Of a stretch of 8,818 nucleotides of DNA, positions 1-4,214 are shown in pieces. The notes below the pieces were generated by a model. The model saw only the letters and a program-made list of their open reading frames with translations. It was not told where the DNA came from and searched no databases. Every line of letters begins with the position of its first letter. Positions within the stretch are counted from its first letter, which is position 1. The translations under genes were made by a program, and so were the position numbers. This DNA is from an uncultured Erysipelotrichaceae bacterium (GTDB lineage: Bacteria; Bacillota_I; Bacilli_A; RF39; UBA660), in contig CACZQV010000003.1 of assembly GCA_902783435.1 (NCBI GenBank), forward strand, positions 1 to 8,818, given 5' to 3'.

Positions 1-345
1 GAAGCAGGACATGTATATGCTGCTCAACCACCATTATTTTGTATTAAACATGGTAAAACTATTAAGTATGTATTAAATGAAGAAGAACGTGATGAATACG
101 TTAAAATGTTAAATGATAAAGGAACTAAGTATGAAATTACTCGTATGAAAGGTTTAGGAGAAATGGATGCAGAAGAGTTAAATGAAACTACAATGGATAT
201 TAAAACAAGAGTTTTAAGACAAATCACTGTAGATGATGCACTTGCTGCTGATGAAGTATTCTCTAAACTTATGGGTGAAGAGGTAGAACCTCGTCGTGAG
301 TTCATTGAAACTAATGCTACTTACGTAGAAAACTTAGATATTTAG
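1..345 (+). CDS. gyrB: DNA gyrase subunit B, C-terminal end (5' truncated by window)
   Basis: This is the last 114 residues of the ATPase/TOPRIM subunit of DNA gyrase, the cytoplasmic A2B2 enzyme that introduces negative supercoils. Reading starts in frame at base 1. Seen: EAGHVYAAQPPL at residues 1-12, which follows the TOPRIM core in GyrB; MKGLGEM at 49-55, the conserved GyrB tail-domain motif; LMGEEVEPRREFIE at 90-103 and the closing NLDI. The ending LMG..VEPRREFIE.NA is characteristic of GyrB rather than ParE. The ATPase (GHKL) domain and the TOPRIM acidic residues lie upstream of the window. The stop TAG at 343-345 overlaps the ribosome binding site of gyrA 12 bases before the gyrA start, so the two subunits are translated from one mRNA. 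Confidence 0.97.
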   Translation, partial: EAGHVYAAQPPLFCIKHGKTIKYVLNEEERDEYVKMLNDKGTKYEITRMKGLGEMDAEELNETTMDIKTRVLRQITVDDALAADEVFSKLMGEEVEPRREFIETNATYVENLDI

Positions 346-349
346 GAGG
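344..349 (+). promoter_or_regulatory. Ribosome binding site that fixes the gyrA start
   Basis: AGGAGG overlaps the gyrB stop codon (TAG 343-345). It lies 8 nt before ATG 358. The in-frame TTG at 352 is only 2 nt away and too close to be used, so gyrA is called from 358. Confidence 0.85.
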
Positions 350-357
350 GTTTGAAG

Positions 358-2847
358 ATGGATAGATTAGAAAAGAACAATATAGTTAAAGAAGTACAAG
401 ATTCATTTTTAGAGTATTCTATGAGTGTTATAGTTGCTCGTGCCTTACCTGATCTAAGAGATGGTTTAAAACCTGTTCATAGACGTATTTTATACTCTAT
501 GTATGAGTCTGGTTATACTCCAGATAAACCTCATAAAAAGAGTGCTAGAATAGTCGGAGATGTTATGGGTAAATATCACCCACATGGTGATTCTTCTATT
601 TATGAGGCTATGGTTAGAATGGCACAAGACTTTTCATATAGATATATGTTAGTTGATGGTCATGGTAATTTTGGTAATATTGAAGGTTATGGAGCAGCTG
701 CAATGCGTTATACAGAGTCTCGTCTTTCTAAAATTTCACTTGAATTACTTAGAAATATTAATAAAGATACTGTTAATTTCACTCCAAACTTTGATGAAAG
801 TGAAAGAGAACCTGAAGTTTTACCTTCAAGATTCCCTAATATATTAGTAAATGGTACTACAGGTATTGCTGTTGGTATGGCTACTAATATTCCACCTCAC
901 AATTTAAGTGAAGTTATTGATGGATGTGTTGCATATATTGATAAACCTGATATTGAACTTGATGAATTAATGCAATATATTAAAGGACCTGATTTTCCTA
1001 CAGGTGCAATAATCTTAGGTAATAGTGGTATTAGAAAAGCATATGAAACTGGTCGTGGATCTATTACTATACGTAGTAAAGCTACTATTGAAGAAGAAAA
1101 TGGTAAGCAAATAATAGTTATAGATGAAGTTCCATATGGTGTAAATACGTTAGAATTAAAGAATAAAGTAGCTGAACTTGTTCATAATAAGACAATTGAA
1201 GGTATTGCAGATTATCACTCTGATTTAAAAGATGGAATTAAAATTACTATTACTTTAAAAAGAGATGCAAATGCACAAGTTGTTTTAAATAAGTTATATA
1301 AGCATACTCAATTCCAAACTACATACGGAATTATATTCTTAATGTTAGACCAAGGTGTTCCAAAAACATTAGGTTTAAAAGATATTATTGTTAAATATAT
1401 TGATTATCAAAAGGAAGTAATCATTCGTAGAACTAAATATGATTTAGATGTTGCTGAGAAGAGAGTACACGTATTAGAAGGTTTAAAGATTGCTTTAGAT
1501 AATATTGATGCAGTTATTAAGGTAATACGTGGTTCTAAATCTGATGAAGAAGCTAGAAATGGTTTAATGAACGGATTTAAATTAACTGAAATTCAAGCTA
1601 ATGCAATTCTTGAAATGAAATTACGTCGTTTAACTGGTTTAGAGCGCGAAAAGATTGAGAGTGAACTAGATGAGTTATTAAAGTTAATTGCTGAATTAAA
1701 GGCTATTTTAGCTAGTGATCAGAAGGTATTAGAAGTAATTAAGAATGAACTTTTAGAAATTAAACAAAAATATGGTGATGAAAGACGTACTAATATTGAT
1801 ATGACAGCTATTGAATATATTGAAGATGAATCTTTAATACCAGAAGAAGATATTATTATTAATTTAACTAAGAATGGTTATGTTAAACGTTTAAGAACTG
1901 ATACTTATAAGACACAAAATCGTGGTGGAGTAGGTATTAAGGGTATGTCTACTAATGAAGAGGACTTTGTTGAACATTTAATTTCAATGAATACTCATGA
2001 TTATATATTATTCTTCTCTAATAGAGGTAGGGTATATAGAATGAAGGGTTATGAAGTTCCTGAATTTTCTAGACAATCTAAGGGATTACCAATTGTTAAT
2101 TTATTACCATTAGAAAAAGATGAGAACATTAGTTCGATAGTAAGTATTAAACAAGATGATGATAATACTAAGTATTTAATGTTTGCTACTAAGAATGGTA
2201 TTGTTAAACGTACTGCAATAGAAGAGTTTGATAGTATTAGAAAAGGTGGTAAGATTGCTATTGTTCTTAAGGAAAACGATGAGTTAATAAGTGTTAAATC
2301 TACTTGTGGAGAAAATGAAATAGTAATCGGAGCAAGTAACGGTAGACTTGTAAGATTTGATGAAACTGAAGTTAGATCAATGGGTAGAAGTTCATCAGGA
2401 GTTAAAGGTATCGAACTTGATGGAGCTCATGTAGTTGGTGCAGAGGTTGTGGAAGAAAATCAATTAGTATTAATTGTTACTGAAAATGGTTATGGAAAAC
2501 AAACTGTAATTGATGAATATAGAAAGACTCATAGAGGTAGCAAAGGTGTTAAGGCTCTTAATGTTACTGAAAAGAATGGACCTATGGCATCACTTAAGTG
2601 TTTAAATCCAGAAGATAAGTTAGATCTTATGATTATTACTGATAGTGGTATTATTATTAAATTACCTCTAGAACAAGTATCTACATTAAAAAGAGCTACT
2701 CAAGGTGTTAGATTAATTAATCTTAAAGATGAACAAAAAGTTTCTACTGTAGCTTTAGTAGAAAAAGAAGAAGAAATTAATGAAAATGAATCTGAAGTTA
2801 ATACTGAAGTTCAATCAGAAGAAAATAAAGAAGAAGTAGGTGAATAA
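358..2847 (+). CDS. gyrA: DNA gyrase subunit A
   Basis: 829-residue DNA breakage-reunion subunit of gyrase, a usual length for Bacillota GyrA. The winged-helix/tower part is residues 1 to about 490, with catalytic Tyr118 in the AAAMRYTE motif (codon at 709-711). The quinolone-resistance region [10 protein letters not shown] (74-83) has Ser79 and Glu83 at the positions of E. coli Ser83 and Asp87, the unmutated Gram-positive state. The C-terminal beta-pinwheel (about 490-800) shows six repeat motifs near 520, 572, 627, 677, 726 and 779. The canonical GyrA box at 520-526 reads QNRGGVG; compared with E. coli QRRGGKG it has Asn and Val where basic residues sit. Six blades and adjacency to gyrB argue for GyrA over ParC. 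The acidic tail (about 802-829, rich in Glu/Asn) resembles regulatory tails of other gyrases. It is co-transcribed with gyrB and terminated at once by a hairpin overlapping its stop codon. Confidence 0.98.
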   Translation: MDRLEKNNIVKEVQDSFLEYSMSVIVARALPDLRDGLKPVHRRILYSMYESGYTPDKPHKKSARIVGDVMGKYHPHGDSSIYEAMVRMAQDFSYRYMLVDGHGNFGNIEGYGAAAMRYTESRLSKISLELLRNINKDTVNFTPNFDESEREPEVLPSRFPNILVNGTTGIAVGMATNIPPHNLSEVIDGCVAYIDKPDIELDELMQYIKGPDFPTGAIILGNSGIRKAYETGRGSITIRSKATIEEENGKQIIVIDEVPYGVNTLELKNKVAELVHNKTIEGIADYHSDLKDGIKITITLKRDANAQVVLNKLYKHTQFQTTYGIIFLMLDQGVPKTLGLKDIIVKYIDYQKEVIIRRTKYDLDVAEKRVHVLEGLKIALDNIDAVIKVIRGSKSDEEARNGLMNGFKLTEIQANAILEMKLRRLTGLEREKIESELDELLKLIAELKAILASDQKVLEVIKNELLEIKQKYGDERRTNIDMTAIEYIEDESLIPEEDIIINLTKNGYVKRLRTDTYKTQNRGGVGIKGMSTNEEDFVEHLISMNTHDYILFFSNRGRVYRMKGYEVPEFSRQSKGLPIVNLLPLEKDENISSIVSIKQDDDNTKYLMFATKNGIVKRTAIEEFDSIRKGGKIAIVLKENDELISVKSTCGENEIVIGASNGRLVRFDETEVRSMGRSSSGVKGIELDGAHVVGAEVVEENQLVLIVTENGYGKQTVIDEYRKTHRGSKGVKALNVTEKNGPMASLKCLNPEDKLDLMIITDSGIIIKLPLEQVSTLKRATQGVRLINLKDEQKVSTVALVEKEEEINENESEVNTEVQSEENKEEVGE

Positions 2848-2862
2848 TCTACTTCTTTTTTT
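2831..2862 (+). terminator. Intrinsic terminator of gyrB-gyrA
   Basis: The stem AAGAAGTAG (2831-2839) pairs perfectly with CTACTTCTT (2849-2857) across a 9-nt loop, followed by T's to 2862. The left arm encodes the last GyrA residues and the stop codon (2845-2847) is in the loop. Confidence 0.85.
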
Positions 2863-2874
2863 ATTAAAATTACT

Positions 2875-2883
2875 TGTGGATAA
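2875..2883 (-). promoter_or_regulatory. DnaA box (TTATCCACA), perfect match
   Basis: TGTGGATAA on the + strand is the reverse complement of the consensus DnaA box TTATCCACA. It is intergenic, between the gyrA terminator and parS1. It could bind the initiator DnaA as an origin-proximal titration or regulatory site. It is a single box here, with no DnaA-box cluster or obvious origin around it. Confidence 0.5.
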
Positions 2884-2896
2884 AATATATTTATAA

Positions 2897-2912
2897 TGTT
2901 TCACGTGAAACA
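2897..2912. promoter_or_regulatory. parS site 1 (ParB/Spo0J centromere)
   Basis: TGTTTCACGTGAAACA is a perfect 16-bp palindrome identical to the Bacillota parS consensus (TGTTNCACGTGAAACA). ParB (Spo0J) binds it, loads as a CTP-dependent clamp and recruits SMC to origin-proximal DNA. This copy lies between the gyrA terminator and the tfoX-like gene. Its first base overlaps a TATAAT (2892-2897), so it may cover that gene's promoter. Confidence 0.93.
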
Positions 2913-2946
2913 TAGTATATAATATATAATGAAAGTGAGTGATTAT

Positions 2947-3237
2947 ATGGCATCTACAAAAGAATATAGAGATTTTGTTTTAGAACAATTATCAATAATG
3001 AATAGTATTACATATAAACCTATGATGGGTGAATATTTATTATATTATAAAGATAAATTATTTGGTGGAATATATGATGATAGATTGTTAATTAAAAAAG
3101 TAGATAGTAATAGTAATTTTAATATGGATGAAGTAATTCCTTATAAAAATGCTAAACCTATGTATTTAGTTGATAATATTGATGATTCTGAAGAATTGCG
3201 TGATATAGTAATAGCTACTTATAAAGGTTTAAAATAA
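2947..3237 (+). CDS. TfoX/Sxy N-terminal-domain small protein
   Basis: 96-residue protein made of a single TfoX N-terminal domain. Seen: MASTKEYRDFVLEQL at the start, MMGEYLLYY (26-34), GGIYDDRLLIK (40-50) and PYKNAKPMYLVD (65-76), all family hallmarks. In gamma-proteobacteria the domain is part of the competence regulator Sxy/TfoX. Stand-alone copies are common in Bacillota and their role is unknown, so no competence role is claimed. ATG 2947 is chosen because the family begins MAS(S/T)KEY and an SD-like GAAAGTGAG (2931-2939) precedes it by 7 nt; ATG 2929 would add six residues but lacks an SD. A TATAAT at 2892-2897 is a possible -10 but no good -35 is visible. The gene lies between parS1 and parS2, with 5 bp between its stop codon and parS2. 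Confidence 0.9.
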   Translation: MASTKEYRDFVLEQLSIMNSITYKPMMGEYLLYYKDKLFGGIYDDRLLIKKVDSNSNFNMDEVIPYKNAKPMYLVDNIDDSEELRDIVIATYKGLK

Positions 3238-3242
3238 AATAA

Positions 3243-3258
3243 TGTTTCACGTGAAACA
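3243..3258. promoter_or_regulatory. parS site 2
   Basis: Perfect TGTTTCACGTGAAACA, 5 bp after the tfoX-like stop codon. It is separated by 11 bp from the Noc-type palindrome that follows. Confidence 0.93.
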
Positions 3259-3269
3259 TAAGTTAAAAT

Positions 3270-3285
3270 TATTTCCCAGAAAATA
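3270..3285. promoter_or_regulatory. Noc-binding-site-like palindrome 1 (two mismatches)
   Basis: TATTTCCCAGAAAATA differs at two positions from TATTTCCCGGGAAATA, the site of the nucleoid occlusion protein Noc (published core ATTTCCCGGGAAAT). The left half is intact and the right half is degenerate. It is nested in a larger inverted repeat: arms at 3265-3274 and 3281-3290 are 10-bp reverse complements. Confidence 0.55.
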
Positions 3286-3328
3286 ATTTTAATAAATTAA
3301 ATATTATATTTAATAAATAATTATAAAT

Positions 3329-3357
3329 AGATATCTTAATAATCAGATGTCTTTTTT
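3329..3357 (+). terminator. Intrinsic terminator of the tfoX-like gene
   Basis: AGATATCT (3329-3336) pairs with AGATGTCT (3345-3352), with one G-U wobble, across an 8-nt loop, and a run of six T's (3352-3357) follows. It is the first hairpin plus T-tract after the tfoX-like gene and insulates it from the SRP RNA unit. Confidence 0.65.
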
Positions 3358-3386
3358 ATTTAAAAAAATTAGTAGATAAAATTATA

Positions 3387-3402
3387 TGTTTCACGTGAAA
3401 CA
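3387..3402. promoter_or_regulatory. parS site 3
   Basis: Perfect TGTTTCACGTGAAACA. The sequence before it (ATTAGTAGATAA, 3368-3379) recurs before parS4, a trace of duplication. Confidence 0.93.
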
Positions 3403-3463
3403 TAGATAGAAATTATATTAAAAAAATGAAAAATTGATTTAAATATAAAATTTTATATAAAAC

Positions 3464-3479
3464 TATTTCCTGGAAAATA
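3464..3479. promoter_or_regulatory. Noc-binding-site-like palindrome 2 (two mismatches)
   Basis: TATTTCCTGGAAAATA differs at two positions from TATTTCCCGGGAAATA. It begins the first of the two 63-bp NBS-parS units; its parS partner starts 36 bp further on. Confidence 0.55.
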
Positions 3480-3499
3480 AATTAGTAGATAATATATAA

Positions 3500-3515
3500 T
3501 GTTTCACGTGAAACA
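3500..3515. promoter_or_regulatory. parS site 4
   Basis: Perfect TGTTTCACGTGAAACA, 11 bp before the perfect Noc-type palindrome; this is the same gap as between parS2 and NBS1. Confidence 0.93.
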
Positions 3516-3526
3516 TAGAAAAAAAA

Positions 3527-3542
3527 TATTTCCCGGGAAATA
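3527..3542. promoter_or_regulatory. Noc-binding site 3, perfect palindrome
   Basis: TATTTCCCGGGAAATA is a perfect 16-bp palindrome containing the published B. subtilis Noc site ATTTCCCGGGAAAT. It differs from parS only at the symmetric positions 2/15 and 7/10, those that distinguish Noc from ParB sites. It lies between parS4 and parS5. Confidence 0.8.
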
Positions 3543-3562
3543 ATTTGATGAGAAAATAGTGA

Positions 3563-3578
3563 TGTTTCACGTGAAACA
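3563..3578. promoter_or_regulatory. parS site 5
   Basis: Perfect TGTTTCACGTGAAACA. It ends 12 bp before the -35 element of the SRP RNA promoter, so bound ParB would sit next to RNA polymerase there. Confidence 0.93.
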
Positions 3579-3590
3579 TAGATAAAAATG

Positions 3591-3619
3591 TTTACTTTTT
3601 AATTGTTTTATATTATTAT
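3591..3619 (+). promoter_or_regulatory. Sigma-A-type promoter of the SRP RNA
   Basis: The -35 TTTACT (3591-3596; 4 of 6 to TTGACA) and -10 TATTAT (3614-3619; 5 of 6 to TATAAT) are 17 bp apart. The predicted start is near G3626, exactly the 5' end of the SRP RNA stem. Confidence 0.75.
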
Positions 3620-3625
3620 ATATAC

Positions 3626-3697
3626 GTGCAATGAAAGTGATTGAACCAGGTCAGGACGGGAACGTAGCAGCCTTAAGGTCCGCCTTTCATGTGCACA
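3626..3697 (+). ncRNA. ffs: Signal recognition particle RNA, minimal (4.5S-like) form
   Basis: RNA scaffold of the SRP; it binds Ffh and FtsY to target membrane proteins co-translationally. Seen: the closing stem GTGCA/TGCAC (3626-3630 with 3692-3696) and ATGAAAG/CTTTCAT (3631-3637 with 3684-3690) with G3691 bulged. Helix 8 follows, with ACC/GGT (3645-3647 with 3677-3679), AGG/CCT, the symmetric loop TCAGG/AGCAG (3651-3655 with 3666-3670), and ACG/CGT closing a GGAA tetraloop at 3659-3662. The symmetric loop plus GNRA tetraloop is the universal Ffh-binding element. Length is about 72 nt; there is no Alu domain, unlike the roughly 270-nt scRNA of B. subtilis. It sits directly upstream of tadA, whereas in B. 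subtilis scr lies between tadA and dnaX. Confidence 0.95.
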
Positions 3698-3704
3698 TTT
3701 TTTT
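3684..3704 (+). terminator. Intrinsic terminator formed by the SRP RNA 3' stem
   Basis: The 12-bp closing stem of the SRP RNA (right arm 3684-3696) is followed by A and seven T's (3698-3704). The tadA ribosome binding site begins about 3 bases later, so tadA transcription probably depends on read-through. Confidence 0.75.
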
Positions 3705-3716
3705 GTGGAGGATTAT

Positions 3717-4166
3717 ATGAATCGAAAGTTTTTAGATATGGCATTTGAATTAGCAGAAAAGGCTTATGATTTAAATGAAGTACCAATTGGAGCAGTTATT
3801 ATTAAAAATGATGAAGTAATTGGATGTGGATATAATCAAAAAGAATCAACTAATTCTGTATTAAAACACGCTGAATTGATTGCAATAGAAGAGGCTAGTA
3901 AAAATCTTAATAATTGGAGATTAGATGATTGTGATATATATATTACTTTAGATCCTTGTCCAATGTGTGCTAGTGCAATTAAACAAGCTCGTATAAAAAA
4001 TGTATATTCTGCTTTAAATAATACTGATGATAGTTATTTAGAAATAATAAATAAGATATTCGTTGGTGATAATACTAATCCGTCTGTTAATTTTATTTCA
4101 AATTTGGATGTGGATAAATCTAAAAATCTTTTAAATTCATTTTTTAAAAAGCAAAGAAATAATTAA
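3717..4166 (+). CDS. tadA: tRNA-specific adenosine deaminase TadA
   Basis: 149-residue zinc deaminase that converts A34 to inosine in the wobble position of tRNA-Arg(ACG). The cytidine/deoxycytidylate deaminase fold is seen in GAVIIKNDEVIG near the N-terminus. The HAE motif at 51-53 gives the zinc-binding His51 and proton-shuttle Glu53, and PCPMC at 80-84 gives zinc ligands Cys81 and Cys84. PCPMCASAI and the position next to dnaX support TadA over a cytidine or guanine deaminase. ATG 3717 is chosen because GGAGG (3707-3711) precedes it by 5 nt; an in-frame GTG at 3705 is part of that region and directly follows the SRP T-tract. There is no room for a separate promoter after the SRP RNA. A terminator overlaps the end of the gene. 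Confidence 0.95.
   Translation: MNRKFLDMAFELAEKAYDLNEVPIGAVIIKNDEVIGCGYNQKESTNSVLKHAELIAIEEASKNLNNWRLDDCDIYITLDPCPMCASAIKQARIKNVYSALNNTDDSYLEIINKIFVGDNTNPSVNFISNLDVDKSKNLLNSFFKKQRNN
4109..4117 (-). promoter_or_regulatory. DnaA-box match inside tadA
   Basis: TGTGGATAA is a perfect reverse complement of TTATCCACA and has the same orientation as the box at 2875. It falls on Val-Asp-Lys codons, so it may be coding coincidence. Confidence 0.25.
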
Positions 4167-4183
4167 AATCTTTGCTTTTATTA
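4147..4183 (+). terminator. Intrinsic terminator after tadA
   Basis: AAAAGCAAAGA (4147-4157) pairs perfectly with TCTTTGCTTTT (4169-4179) across an 11-nt loop, then ATT. The left arm is coding and the tadA stop (4164-4166) lies in the loop. The T-tract is short, so termination may be partial. Confidence 0.7.
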
Positions 4184-4192
4184 TGTTATAAT
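4184..4192 (+). promoter_or_regulatory. Extended -10 promoter of the dnaX operon
   Basis: TGTTATAAT contains a perfect -10 TATAAT (4187-4192) with the TGn extension. No good -35 is visible 17 bp upstream, where the tadA terminator lies. The predicted start near 4199 leaves a leader of only about 16 nt before ATG 4215, with the SD GGGGAGG (4201-4207) at its 5' end. Confidence 0.6.
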
Positions 4193-4214
4193 ATGTGTAT
4201 GGGGAGGTTTTATT

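Larger units (their letters stand above)
3464..3589. repeat. Two tandem 63-bp units, each one NBS plus one parS
   Basis: Unit A (3464-3526) and unit B (3527-3589) have the same architecture: a 16-bp Noc-type palindrome, 20 bp A/T-rich, a 16-bp parS and 11 bp A-rich. NBS2 to NBS3 and parS4 to parS5 are each 63 bp apart, close to six helical turns. Site identity and spacing are conserved while the spacers have diverged. Confidence 0.75.
3238..3590. other. Gene-free centromere-like region with alternating parS and Noc-type sites
   Basis: About 350 bp with no credible coding frame on either strand. It carries four of the five parS copies, three Noc-type palindromes and one intrinsic terminator; the rest is almost pure A/T. 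Site order is parS2-NBS1-parS3-NBS2-parS4-NBS3-parS5. It is inferred to be the main ParB (and possibly Noc) loading zone of this replichore. Individual sites are listed separately. Confidence 0.8.

Noticed and set aside
24..305. Reading frame on the - strand inside gyrB
   Set aside because: Ser-rich translation of the complement of a conserved GyrB end; no SD and no recognisable domain.
653..847. Second + frame inside gyrA
   Set aside because: It overlaps the catalytic core of gyrA in another frame and has a low-complexity hydrophobic translation.
2875..2912. Replication origin between gyrA and the tfoX-like gene
   Set aside because: There is only one intergenic DnaA box and no box cluster or dnaA/dnaN neighbour; the origin is more likely upstream of gyrB.
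2897..3578. CRISPR array or phage-type direct repeats
   Set aside because: The repeat is only 16 bp, fully palindromic and identical to parS. Spacing is irregular (346, 144, 113, 63 bp), spacers are A/T-rich with related motifs, and no cas genes are present.
2897..3578. The palindromes as intrinsic terminators or riboswitch elements
   Set aside because: The perfect 16-bp palindromes have no loop and no T-tract, and they match known protein-binding sites.
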